Assembly: GCF_040643635.1 (NCBI RefSeq)
Contig: NZ_JBEYUS010000005.1
Coordinates: 118,328-182,327, forward strand
Direction: 5' to 3'
Length of the DNA: 64,000 nt
Source of the DNA: Saccharopolyspora_C sp040643635
GTDB taxonomy: Bacteria > Actinomycetota > Actinomycetes > Mycobacteriales > Pseudonocardiaceae
Position numbers and translations under genes: made by a program. Within the stretch, counting starts at the first letter, position 1; every line of letters begins with the position of its first letter. Under the pieces are notes generated by a model. That model had not been told where the DNA came from. It ran no database searches and saw only the letters and a program-made list of their open reading frames with translations. Shown piece by piece: positions 1 to 7,009 of the stretch.

Positions 1-25
1 TTCCGCGCCGTGTTCCCGGGATCAG

Positions 26-72
26 GTGAGCGGCCCGTTCGTCCGACGGACTCGGGCGGGTGGGCCGCTCAC
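26..72. repeat. 47-bp intergenic hairpin, GAGCGG variant
   Basis: The element opens with GTGAGCGGCCC and closes with GGGCCGCTCAC, giving an 11-bp perfect outer stem over an imperfect interior. It is exactly 47 bp long, like the copies at 1287-1396, 3096-3388 and 51290-51336. It starts 17 bases past the stop codon of the minus-strand kinase, so it may act as that gene's terminator. No T-tract follows. Confidence 0.75.
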
Positions 73-88
73 CTCGACGTGTGCGTGC

Positions 89-991
89 TCAGGCCGCCGG
101 GTCGATGCCGGACCAGGTGATGAGGCGGTCCGCGACCTCGGTGACGGTGGGCCGGGCGCCGGGGTCGGGCGCGAGGCAGGCGTCGACGGTGCGGGACAGC
201 CGCGCGGGCAGCCGCCGCCGGGTGCGCAGCGGTGGCGGGGCGGACGTGAGCTGCGGGTAGTGGCGCACCCCGTCCGCGCCGCGCCGGTGCGGGTGCTCCG
301 CCCACGGCGGGGCGCCGGACAGCGTCTCCCACAACGTGATCCCGAGCCCCCACACGTCGGTGGCCGCGGTCATCTCGCCGCCGCGCGCCTGCTCCGGCGA
401 CAGGTAGTCGAAGGTCCCGGCGGAACTCCGCTCCCCGACGCGGCAGGCGAGGCTCAGGTCCAGCAGCACCGCCCGCCCGCCGGTGGAGATCACGTTGGAG
501 GGCTTCACATCCAAGTGTGCCCACCCCTGCCGGTGCAGGTAGCCGAGCGCGGAGCACAGCTGCACGCCGAGGATCGCCGCGTCCACCGGCCGCAGCCGTT
601 CGTGCTGGTCCAGCAGGTAGCTCAGCGTCGCGCCGGGCAGCGTCTCGGTGATCACCACGGGCCGCTCGGGTTCGCCGCTGAGCAGCGTTCCGTAGCCGCG
701 CACCAGGTTCGGGTGGGTGAGCGACCCGAGCAGCTCGCCTTCGCCGCGCAGCCGTTCCGCCGCCGTGGAGTCCGCGGCGCGTTCGGGCCGCAACGTCTTG
801 CCGATGCAGCGGCAGTCGCGTTCCTCGCTCCACAGGTCGTAGACGTCGAGGCGGTTTCCCCGCCGCAGCAACGAGATCACGCGATACCCGGGGGCCAGGT
901 GCTCGCCCGGTCCGAGGGCGGGCCCGGGCGGGCCCCAGTCACCTTCGTCGTAGTACGAGCTGGCTTCGTCCGGGGCCGGTGCAGCGCTCAA
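89..991 (-). CDS. Ser/Thr protein kinase-like protein, DLS in place of DFG
   Basis: This is a bacterial Hanks-type kinase domain without a membrane segment. From the TTG start (300 aa) I see a degenerate glycine-rich loop near 42-50, the VAIK-type lysine near 65, the catalytic loop HLDVKPSN (about 159-166), a SPE motif near 198-200 and the DVWGLG helix near 212. The usual DFG reads DLS (178-180), so the metal-binding Asp is kept but the Gly is lost. The TTG overlaps the TGA of the 62-aa gene upstream as TTGA, which suggests translational coupling. The only good in-frame alternative, a GTG inside the first beta strand, would cut the domain. Activity is plausible but unproven, and no extracellular sensor is present. 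Confidence 0.75.
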   Translation of the reverse strand: MSAAPAPDEASSYYDEGDWGPPGPALGPGEHLAPGYRVISLLRRGNRLDVYDLWSEERDCRCIGKTLRPERAADSTAAERLRGEGELLGSLTHPNLVRGYGTLLSGEPERPVVITETLPGATLSYLLDQHERLRPVDAAILGVQLCSALGYLHRQGWAHLDVKPSNVISTGGRAVLLDLSLACRVGERSSAGTFDYLSPEQARGGEMTAATDVWGLGITLWETLSGAPPWAEHPHRRGADGVRHYPQLTSAPPPLRTRRRLPARLSRTVDACLAPDPGARPTVTEVADRLITWSGIDPAA

Positions 992-1176
992 CTGCGGCTG
1001 CGGTGGCGTCGACGGCCCGAGCCGCTGCGGCTGGAGCTGTCGCGGCGACGGCGGCGGTGATCGCTGCTGGAGCCGCTGTGCCCGCGGTGGTGGCGGTGGC
1101 GGTCGCTGCTGTCGCGGGAGGAGCGGTGGCTGTGCTTGGCGGGGGACAGCGAGTTGAACAGCTTGCCCAAGTCCAT
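988..1176 (-). CDS. small basic Ser/Arg/His-rich protein
   Basis: A 62-aa frame with a strong ribosome-binding site (AGGAGG seven bases before the ATG) and almost uniform G/C at third codon positions. The N-terminus (MDLGKLFNSLSPAK) looks like an amphipathic start. The rest is low-complexity Arg, Ser and His, and so disordered and nucleic-acid- or membrane-binding in character. Its stop overlaps the TTG start of the kinase, so the two are probably one transcript. I recognise no family. It could be a kinase substrate or anchor, since its many serines lie next to basic residues, but that is inference. A frameshift fusing it to the kinase is the main alternative. Confidence 0.6.
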   Translation of the reverse strand: MDLGKLFNSLSPAKHSHRSSRDSSDRHRHHRGHSGSSSDHRRRRRDSSSRSGSGRRRHRSRS

Positions 1177-1286
1177 TGTGGACCTCCTGGTGGCGGCCGG
1201 TGCCGATCCCGGTCGGCGAGATCATCTCCTGCCAGCGTACGCGAAGAACGGGCATACCGGACGGGGTCGAAACGTGCTCGCCGCGG

Positions 1287-1396
1287 GTGAACGGACCGTT
1301 CGTCCCGTCTAGTTGGTCGAACGGTCCGTTCACTCGTGCTGGGCGGGGAGTGAACGGACCGGTTGCCTCATCTCGTTGGGCGAACGGTCCGTTCAC
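1287..1396. repeat. two tandem 47-bp hairpins
   Basis: Unit one (1287-1333) has perfect 16-bp arms GTGAACGGACCGTTCG and CGAACGGTCCGTTCAC around a 15-nt loop. Unit two (1350-1396) has the same right arm and a partly decayed left arm. Each arm contains its own small palindrome, GAACGG-N-CCGTTC. The pair lies 23 bases past the TetR stop (minus strand) and upstream of the small basic gene, a fitting place for a terminator. Confidence 0.8.
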
Positions 1397-1418
1397 TCCG
1401 GTCGCGGGCGGCGGTGCG

Positions 1419-2018
1419 TCAGCGTCCGCCGGTGGTGGAGCGTCCCCGGATCCCGGCCAGGAGGTACGTGGTGCGGCGGTCGTAGTCCTCCCGGGGTGGC
1501 CGCGGGCCGTGCTTGAGGACGAGGGCGTTGTCGTGGACGAGCGCGTGCAGGTCGCTCGCCGTGAACTCCGGCCGCAGCACGCCGGAGGTGCGGGCCGCCG
1601 CGACGATTTCCTCGTTGGCCTCGCTTCCGGCGCGGCAGATCTCCACGAGCTGCGGCGAGTCCGGGTAGGTCTGCAGCAGGACGTCGTTGACGGCGGGCTG
1701 GCGGTACTGGAGGTCGCGGATCGCGGTGAGGTAGTGCTCGATCCGCTCGCCGGCGTCGTCGATGGCCCGCGCGCGGTCGATGACGGCGCACAGCTCGTTC
1801 GTCACGACCTCTTCGATGACGGCTTCGATGAGGCCGATCCGCCCGCCGAACCGGTTGAAGATCGTCGCCTTGCTCACCCCCGCCGCCTTGGCGACCTCTT
1901 CCAGCGGCACGGCCAGGCCCTGGCCCTGGAAGGCACCGATCGCAGCGGAGCGGATCTGTTCGGAATTGCGCCGGGCGTCGGCGCGCAGCTGGGGTTCCGG
2001 AGGTACCGCGCCGGGCAT
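1419..2018 (-). CDS. TetR family transcriptional regulator
   Basis: A 199-aa protein with a TetR N-terminal helix-turn-helix at about 22-62. The recognition segment is EEVAKAAGVSKATIFNRFGG. The C-terminal ligand domain is helical and not assignable to a ligand. The gene is divergent from the NAD(P)-binding oxidoreductase at 2164, and two inverted repeats lie between them, so it very probably represses that gene and itself. Downstream are two 47-bp hairpins. Confidence 0.88.
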   Translation of the reverse strand: MPGAVPPEPQLRADARRNSEQIRSAAIGAFQGQGLAVPLEEVAKAAGVSKATIFNRFGGRIGLIEAVIEEVVTNELCAVIDRARAIDDAGERIEHYLTAIRDLQYRQPAVNDVLLQTYPDSPQLVEICRAGSEANEEIVAAARTSGVLRPEFTASDLHALVHDNALVLKHGPRPPREDYDRRTTYLLAGIRGRSTTGGR

Positions 2019-2050
2019 CGTCGCCTCTTCCTGTCGTGCGCCGCCATAAC

Positions 2051-2113
2051 TTGACTCTTTGGGTCAGCTTACTTACGGTCAGGGCCGAAGGCTAGATTGA
2101 CCCCTCGGGTCAA
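2051..2113. promoter_or_regulatory. paired TetR operator candidates
   Basis: Two related dyads lie in the 145-bp divergent region. TTGACCC-CTC-GGGTCAA (2097-2113) is a perfect 7-bp inverted repeat, and TTGACTC-TTT-GGGTCAG (2051-2067) is a weaker copy. Their centres are 46 bp apart. Size, symmetry and position are typical of TetR operators that control the regulator and its divergent target. Confidence 0.75.
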
Positions 2114-2163
2114 CTTGTGCGGGGCGTCGGTCACCTGGGCGGATGTCCGGAAAGGTCGAGCAG

Positions 2164-3018
2164 ATGATCGTTGTCACCGGCGCCACCGGTGAGCTGGGCG
2201 CTGCCATCGTCGAGCACCTCCTGGAGCGCGTGCCCGCCGAGCGGATCGGCGTCAGCGTCCGCGACGTCACCCGGGCGCAGCACTTCGCCGACCGCGGCGT
2301 GCGGGTGCGCCGGGGCTCCTACGAGGACCCGGTCGCGCTGCGCGACTCGTTCGCCGGTGCCGAGCAGGTCCTCCTGGTGTCCGGCAACGATCCGGCCGCC
2401 GACGTCGTCGGCCTGCACCGCGGTGCCGTCGAAGCCGCGGTCGCGGCCGGTGCCCGGCGGATCGTCTACACGAGCCAGCACGGCGCCGTCCCCGGCAACC
2501 CGTACCGGCCCTCGGGCATCCACGTCGCCACCGAGGCGTTCCTCGCCGACTCCGGAGTCGACTGGACCGCGCTGCGCAACGGCGCCTACGGCCCGCTCGA
2601 CCAGGTCCTGGGCCCGTGGCAGCTGACCGGCGCGATCGCTCGGCCGGACGACGGACCCGTCCCGTACACCGACCGCGACGAGGTGGCCGAGGCCACCGCC
2701 GTCCTCCTCGCCGGTGACCGCACCCTCGACGGCCCTGCCACCCTCGCCGCGCCGACCGCCGTCACCTTCGACGATCTCGGCCGGATCGCCTCTGACCTCA
2801 CCGGTCGTGCCATCGGACGGATCGTCGTGGATGACGAGCAGTGGGTCGCCGACCAGATCGCGAGCGGTGTGCCGGAGCAGGTGGCTCGACTCCTGCTCAC
2901 CTTCTACCAGGCTGCGCGGGCGGGGTACTTCGCCGAACCGGGCTCGCTGCTGGCGGAACTCCTCGGCCGCGAACCCCGCACCGTCGCGGACCGGCTCGCC
3001 GCGGACCTCGGCGCCTGA
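2164..3018 (+). CDS. NmrA/QorB-like NAD(P)-binding oxidoreductase
   Basis: A Rossmann-fold protein with the nucleotide-binding motif GATGELG at residues 6-12 and a typical atypical-SDR (NmrA-like) layout. No canonical YxxxK catalytic pair stands out, as in quinone oxidoreductase QorB and redox-sensor relatives. I place the start at ATG 2164 because GGAAAGG sits eight bases upstream. The in-frame ATG at 2143 has no ribosome-binding site. Product about 284 aa. It is the obvious target of the divergent TetR. A role in quinone or electrophile detoxification is the family norm, but the substrate is unknown. Confidence 0.8.
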   Translation: MIVVTGATGELGAAIVEHLLERVPAERIGVSVRDVTRAQHFADRGVRVRRGSYEDPVALRDSFAGAEQVLLVSGNDPAADVVGLHRGAVEAAVAAGARRIVYTSQHGAVPGNPYRPSGIHVATEAFLADSGVDWTALRNGAYGPLDQVLGPWQLTGAIARPDDGPVPYTDRDEVAEATAVLLAGDRTLDGPATLAAPTAVTFDDLGRIASDLTGRAIGRIVVDDEQWVADQIASGVPEQVARLLLTFYQAARAGYFAEPGSLLAELLGREPRTVADRLAADLGA

Positions 3019-3095
3019 AGTCGAGCTGCCACTCCGGTTCTCGTTCCGCTGGATGAACGGTCCGCTCACTCTGCCCACGGGATACGCAGGTCCGG

Positions 3096-3388
3096 GTGAA
3101 CGGACCGTTCGTCCGGTCTGGTTGGACGAAGGGTCCGTTCACCCGGCGGGTTCGGGGTGAACGGACCGTTTGCCTGATCTGGCTGGTCGAACGGTCCGTT
3201 CACTCGACGAGAACCTGGGTGAACGGGCCGTTCGTCCGGTCTGGTTGGTCGAACGGTCCGTTCACTCGACGAGAACCTGGGTGAACGGGCCGTTCGTCCG
3301 GTCTGGTTGGTCGAACGGTCCGTTGACTCGGCGGGTTCGGGGTGAACGGACCGTTCGCCTCGTCTGGCTGGACGAACGGTCCGTTCAC
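3096..3388. repeat. array of five 47-bp hairpins
   Basis: Units at 3096-3142, 3157-3203, 3219-3265, 3281-3327 and 3342-3388 are each exactly 47 bp, with starts 61-62 bp apart. Arms are GTGAACGG(A/G)CCGTTCG and CGAACGGTCCGTTCAC. Units three and four are almost identical and share the same linker, which indicates recent tandem duplication. A half unit remains at 3053-3069. The array fills the gap between two convergent genes (3018 and 3488); apart from it, 3019-3487 holds nothing I can support as coding. Confidence 0.9.
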
Positions 3389-3487
3389 TCCGGGGTGGTG
3401 GCCGGGCGCTGGTCGGAGGGGGTGCGCCCGGCCACCGGCCGGTCGGGGCGGTGTCGGGGAGGTCCCGCCGCGGACCGGGTCAGGGGC

Positions 3488-3757
3488 TCAGAAGTCCCAG
3501 GTGAGCAGGAGGTAGTCGTGCTCCGCGGCGAACTCGGCGCACTGCGGGCAGCGCGCCGTGATGTCGGCGGAGCGCGGCCGGCGCGGCGGTGGCGTGTCGA
3601 ACGGGACGCGGATCCGGGTGCCGCACAACGTCGCCGCCCGCGCCCCGCCGGGTAGCGCGCCCGGCCGGGACGGGGTGGCGTGCCGCAGGTGCAGCGCCAG
3701 GCCGACGATCCAGAACGCCACCGGCCTGCTGCACCGGTACGGGTGGGGCAACGCCAC
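3488..3757 (-). CDS. small Cys-containing hypothetical protein
   Basis: An 89-aa protein starting at GTG 3757 behind a perfect AAGGAGG. The C-terminal half has a lone Cys in a TLCGTRIRVP segment, then CPQC, arranged like half of a zinc ribbon, and a further Cys near the N-terminus. A basic, proline-rich linker lies between. I cannot assign a family. It is divergent from the XRE/DUF397 locus and shares its control region, so the two may be co-regulated. Confidence 0.6.
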   Translation of the reverse strand: MALPHPYRCSRPVAFWIVGLALHLRHATPSRPGALPGGARAATLCGTRIRVPFDTPPPRRPRSADITARCPQCAEFAAEHDYLLLTWDF

Positions 3758-3806
3758 GACCGTCCTCCTTTCGGTTCGATCACCGGGCGAACCGCTGACG
3801 AATCGA

Positions 3807-3824
3807 AAGGTAGATCGCTACCTT
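3807..3824. promoter_or_regulatory. perfect dyad, candidate XRE operator
   Basis: AAGGTAG-ATCG-CTACCTT is a perfect inverted repeat with 7-bp arms. It lies in the 168-bp region between the divergent small Cys protein and the XRE regulator. It is a likely autoregulatory site for that XRE protein; this is inferred from symmetry and position. Confidence 0.6.
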
Positions 3825-3925
3825 CTGGCCCAGCGAATGTGTGACGCCGCAGTTCAGCGGATTGTCGCGCTGCAAATCCGGTCAGTTCTCGAACCGATCC
3901 CACGCCGGAATCCGGAGGTCATGGA

Positions 3926-4795
3926 ATGCGGCAATCAGAAGCCCTGCGTCAGCTCGGGCTCGGCGTGCGACTGCGCACCTTGCGGGAGAATCGCGGAATG
4001 ACCACCCGATCGGTGGCGGCGGCCCTGGGTGTCTCACGTTCCTCGATCAGCCGGACCGAGCGCGGCACGCGCGCCCCGGATCGCGAGGAGGTGAGCGCGC
4101 TGTGCGCGTTGTTCGGCGTCATCGGTGACGACAAGCAGGAATTGCTGGACCGCGTCGGCGAGTCGAACGAGACGTCCGCGTGGCTGGCGCTGGGCGACGG
4201 CATGTCCGAGCAGCTCGCGAGCCTGCTCGTGCTGGAACGCGAAGCCGCGAAGATCACGTGCGTGGAACTGGCCCTGATCCCGGGTTTAGCGCAGGCGGCC
4301 GACTACACCCGTTGCCTGATGGCGAGCGCCGGTCTGCAACCGCGCGAAGTGGAACGCCGGGTGGCGTCGAGGCTCGGCAGGCAAGCAGTGCTGTCCAGGC
4401 CGAGGCCTCCGCACGTCCGCTTCGTGATCGACGAGTCCGCGTTGAGCAGGACCCTGGGCAGTGAAACGGCGCTGAGGTTGCAGCTCGAACACCTGATCAG
4501 CGTCGGGCGCCGACCGAACGTCGAGATCCGCGTGATCCCGTTGTCCGCTCCGGCGCACCGGGTGTTGAACGGAGCGTTCAGCTACTTCGAGCTCGCGGAC
4601 GGCACGGGCTACGCCTTCGTCGAGTCGCAGGGTTTCGCCGTATGCCTCGCCGAAGCTGTCGATCTGCGACTGGTCGTGGAAACCTGCAACGAAGTGGACG
4701 ATATCGCGCTGGGTGAGCGCGAATCACTGGAGTTGATCAAGGAAGCCGCGGAGGGACTGTCCGATGAGCGACTGGGTGTGGCGGAAGAGCTCTAG
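3926..4795 (+). CDS. XRE family regulator with DUF5753 domain
   Basis: A 289-aa protein. Residues about 11-66 form an XRE helix-turn-helix (MTTRSVAAALGVSRSSISRTERG). The rest is the DUF5753 domain, including the typical LIPGLAQAADYTRCLM segment and a C-terminal SYFELADGTGYAFVES strand region. GGAGG lies six bases before the ATG. Its end overlaps the first DUF397 gene by 32 bases, the usual actinobacterial arrangement. Such XRE/DUF397 pairs affect development and antibiotic production in Streptomyces and have been discussed as toxin-antitoxin-like. The role here is unproven. Confidence 0.92.
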   Translation: MRQSEALRQLGLGVRLRTLRENRGMTTRSVAAALGVSRSSISRTERGTRAPDREEVSALCALFGVIGDDKQELLDRVGESNETSAWLALGDGMSEQLASLLVLEREAAKITCVELALIPGLAQAADYTRCLMASAGLQPREVERRVASRLGRQAVLSRPRPPHVRFVIDESALSRTLGSETALRLQLEHLISVGRRPNVEIRVIPLSAPAHRVLNGAFSYFELADGTGYAFVESQGFAVCLAEAVDLRLVVETCNEVDDIALGERESLELIKEAAEGLSDERLGVAEEL

Positions 4796-4967
4796 GAGCA
4801 ACGCTTACCACAACTGCGTCGAGGTGGCGTTATCGTCGACGTCCGTGGCGGTCCGGGATTCCAAGGATCGCGCGGCCGGTTCCCTGTCGTTCTCGACGCG
4901 GGACTGGCGGCGGTTCCTGGCGGGCCTCGACGCCGGGCGTTCTGGTGGTGAGCCGGACGATGGCTGA
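4764..4967 (+). CDS. DUF397 protein 1
   Basis: A 67-aa protein with the full DUF397 pattern: WRKSSRSN, then NCVEVA, VAVRDSKD and a terminal SFSTRDWRRFLAGL. It begins inside the 3' end of the XRE gene, so translation is coupled. It is the first of four tandem copies. DUF397 partners usually antagonise or bind the adjacent XRE protein; that is family knowledge, not visible here. Confidence 0.9.
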   Translation: MSDWVWRKSSRSNAYHNCVEVALSSTSVAVRDSKDRAAGSLSFSTRDWRRFLAGLDAGRSGGEPDDG

Positions 4968-5211
4968 ACCGAACTGGCGGACGAGCACGTACAGCGGTGA
5001 CTACAACTGCGTAGAGGTGGCTCTTTTGCCTGAGTCCGCGGCCATTCGGGATTCGAAGGATCGCGCGGCCGGGTTCTTGTCGTTCTCGTCGCGCGCGTGG
5101 CAACGTTTCCTGTTCGGGATCAAAACCTCCCACTGCGACTGTTGGGCGGAAGGGGAACGACATCATGACCGAACCGATGTGGCGCAAGAGTTCGCGGAGC
5201 AACGCATTTGA
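4960..5211 (+). CDS. DUF397 protein 2, extended by readthrough
   Basis: The 83-aa frame from ATG 4960 overlaps the stop of copy 1 by eight bases. The DUF397 core is divergent (NWRTSTYSGDYNCVEVA, then IRDSKDRAAGFLSFS). After the normal end point near FLFGIKT the frame runs on for about 25 residues, with two extra Cys, and overlaps copy 3 by 47 bases. The extension looks like loss of an original stop codon. An in-frame GTG at 4945 is an alternative start. Confidence 0.85.
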   Translation: MAEPNWRTSTYSGDYNCVEVALLPESAAIRDSKDRAAGFLSFSSRAWQRFLFGIKTSHCDCWAEGERHHDRTDVAQEFAEQRI

Positions 5212-5353
5212 CAACTGCGTGGAGGTGGCGTTGTCGCAGGACGCGGCAGCGGTCCGGGACTCCAAGGATCGCGCGGCCGGTTCCCTGTCGTTCTCGACGC
5301 GGGACTGGCGGCGGTTCCTGAGCGGGGTCGGCGAAGGCCACTATGACCGATGA
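5165..5353 (+). CDS. DUF397 protein 3
   Basis: A 62-aa DUF397 protein preceded by GGAAGGGGAA. It is nearly identical to copy 1 over RDSKDRAAGSLSFSTRDWRR, at both protein and DNA level, which points to recent duplication or gene conversion inside the array. Its stop overlaps the ATG of copy 4 as ATGA. Confidence 0.9.
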   Translation: MTEPMWRKSSRSNAFDNCVEVALSQDAAAVRDSKDRAAGSLSFSTRDWRRFLSGVGEGHYDR

Positions 5354-5535
5354 GTGAGCTGAACTGGCGGAAGAGCAGCCGTAGCAACCAGTACAACTGC
5401 GTGGAAGTGGCGTTATCGCCCCACTTCGTCGCGGTGCGGGACTCGAAGGCGGTGGCGGACGGGCGGCTCACCGTCTCCCCGGCCCGCTGGACTGCGTTCC
5501 TCCGCGGCCTCGAATCGGGCCGTTTCGACCGCTGA
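5350..5535 (+). CDS. DUF397 protein 4
   Basis: A 61-aa DUF397 protein, WRKSSRSNQYNCVEVA followed by VAVRDSKAVADGRL. The C-terminal segment has the variant LTVSPARWTAFLRGL found in many stand-alone DUF397 proteins, so it is the most divergent copy. It is coupled to copy 3 by an ATGA overlap and ends the five-gene operon. Confidence 0.9.
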   Translation: MSELNWRKSSRSNQYNCVEVALSPHFVAVRDSKAVADGRLTVSPARWTAFLRGLESGRFDR

Positions 5536-5575
5536 CCGCTGACAGCTGACCGCTGAGCCCTGACCGCTGACCGCT
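5531..5575. repeat. short degenerate GCTGACC tandem repeat
   Basis: Six near-copies of a 7-9 base unit (GCTGACC/GCTGACA/GCTGAGC) start at the last codons of DUF397 copy 4 and run into the spacer. The first TGA is that gene's stop, so the block also holds several backup stops in more than one frame. It looks like slipped-strand expansion. Confidence 0.6.
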
Positions 5576-5587
5576 AGCCGAACCGTG

Positions 5588-5619
5588 GTGAGCGGCCCGA
5601 CCCGATGCGGGCCGCCCAC
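5588..5619. terminator. hairpin between convergent DUF397 and subtilase genes
   Basis: GTGAGCGGCCCG pairs imperfectly with CGGGCCGCCCAC across a short loop. It lies 8 bases beyond the subtilase stop and about 50 beyond the last DUF397 gene, so it can serve both. Its outer sequence matches the 47-bp family, but the element is only 32 bp. Confidence 0.55.
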
Positions 5620-5626
5620 CGCGGGA

Positions 5627-6685
5627 TCACGGCTGGGAGATCGGCTGCGCGACCGCGGCGGCGGCGTCGATGACGCCGTGCCCGGTGAGCAGGCTGAACT
5701 GCCCGGTCTTGTCGCTGCCGGGGGAGTGCGCGGTGTCGATCAGCGCCTGCTCCACCTGGTCGGCGGTGCGGCCCTGGGCGGTGAGCAGCGCGGCGACGCC
5801 GGTGACCATCGGCGCGGCCATCGAGGTGCCGGCGAGCGCGTCGTAGTCCGGGTCCCCGCACTTGGTGCCGGTGCCGCGCGGCACGGTGGAGACGATGTCG
5901 CCCTCGCAGGTGCCGTCGCCCGCACCGCCGGGGGCGGCCACGGCCTTGAAGTCCAGCTTCAGGCCGAAGTTGGAGTACGAGGCCTTCTTCTCGGCGCGGT
6001 CGGTGGCGGCGACGCACATGGCGCCCCGCTCCCACGCCGGGGTGTCGCACAGCGGCGCGGTCTCGTTGCCCGCCGAGGCGATGACGACGACGCCCTTCTC
6101 GCGGGCGTAGTCGACGGCGTCCTTCGCCTGCGCCTGGAGCCCGAGCAGCGTCAGCAGCTGGGAGCCGGGCTGCGCGCCGAGGCTCAGGTTGATGACGTTG
6201 GCGCCGTGGTCGGCGGCGTAGCGGATGCCCGCGCCGATCTCGGCGAAATCGCCCTTGCCGTCTTCCAGGACCTTCACCGGCATGATCTTCGCGTCGGGCG
6301 CGACACCGGCGCCACCGACGCCGTTGTTCGCGGCGGCCGCGGCGATCCCGGACACGTGCGTGCCGTGCACGTCGGTCTCCTGGCCGACGCCGTCCGGCCC
6401 GCGCCAGTCACCGTTGCCGCACGGCGCGGGACCGCCGCCGCAGGTGAAGGTGGCGCCCGGGACCAGCTGCGAGCGCAGGTCGGGGTGGTCGAGGTCGACA
6501 CCGGTGTCGACGACGGCGATGACCTGCCCGGCGCCGGTGCTGGTCTGCCAGGCCTGTTCGGCGTGGATCTGGTCGAGGCCCCACTGCTGACCAGCGAGGG
6601 GGTCCTGGGTGGCGGCGGCGGAGGCGGACGGCGCGGCGAGCGCGGTCAAGCCTGCGACCGTGATTGCGAGGGCCCGTAAACGCAT
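5627..6685 (-). CDS. secreted S8 family serine protease
   Basis: A 352-aa subtilase. Residues 1-24 are a Sec signal peptide (MRLRALAITVAGLTAL, AxA cleavage near SASA). The catalytic triad is visible as Asp60 (VVDTG), His107 (HGTHVSG) and Ser288 (GTSMAAP), with the oxyanion Asn207 in SAGNE. Mature sequence starts directly with the catalytic domain (QWGLDQI), so no long propeptide or C-terminal anchor is present. Paired Cys at 82/89, 213/224 and 260/276 suggest disulfides outside the cell. GGGAG precedes the ATG. It probably degrades extracellular protein. Confidence 0.93.
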   Translation of the reverse strand: MRLRALAITVAGLTALAAPSASAAATQDPLAGQQWGLDQIHAEQAWQTSTGAGQVIAVVDTGVDLDHPDLRSQLVPGATFTCGGGPAPCGNGDWRGPDGVGQETDVHGTHVSGIAAAAANNGVGGAGVAPDAKIMPVKVLEDGKGDFAEIGAGIRYAADHGANVINLSLGAQPGSQLLTLLGLQAQAKDAVDYAREKGVVVIASAGNETAPLCDTPAWERGAMCVAATDRAEKKASYSNFGLKLDFKAVAAPGGAGDGTCEGDIVSTVPRGTGTKCGDPDYDALAGTSMAAPMVTGVAALLTAQGRTADQVEQALIDTAHSPGSDKTGQFSLLTGHGVIDAAAAVAQPISQP

Positions 6686-6831
6686 GGGCTGCTCCCGGAG
6701 TTCGGTGAAAAGTTCAGGCGATCAACGACAGCCTGACCACCGACGTTCCGGCCCGATACACGTCCGAGTCCAGAATGGGACGAGCAGCGCAGCGAATTGC
6801 GCTGAACGGAGCAGCGTCGAACGGATAAAAC

Positions 6832-6862
6832 GGACCCGATGTCCACAGAGGACATCGGGTCC
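6832..6862. terminator. 13-bp stem hairpin
   Basis: GGACCCGATGTCC pairs perfectly with GGACATCGGGTCC around ACAGA. It lies between the GH43 gene (stop at 7010, minus strand) and the subtilase start at 6685, and probably ends GH43 transcription. The rest of the 324-bp gap (6686-7009) must hold the subtilase promoter; I see no other structure in it. Confidence 0.6.
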
Positions 6863-7009
6863 ATTGCCTCCCTCGCCCCGTGCCGCGCAACGAGATCGTG
6901 CACCGCGCGGGACTGATCGGAACGATAGCCGGGAGCCGCCCCGCGCAGAACCGTTCCGAGGCTGCACGATCGGGTGGAAAGGCCTGATCGTTCAAGAGGA
7001 AACTTCTTG

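Noticed and set aside
1287..1396. Coding frames made of repeated NGPF peptides across the hairpins
   Set aside because: These arise by translating the palindromic repeats, in both strands and several frames, and have no ribosome-binding sites.
3096..3388. CRISPR-like array of regular repeats
   Set aside because: The linkers are short and similar to each other, the repeats are long palindromes, and no cas gene is near.
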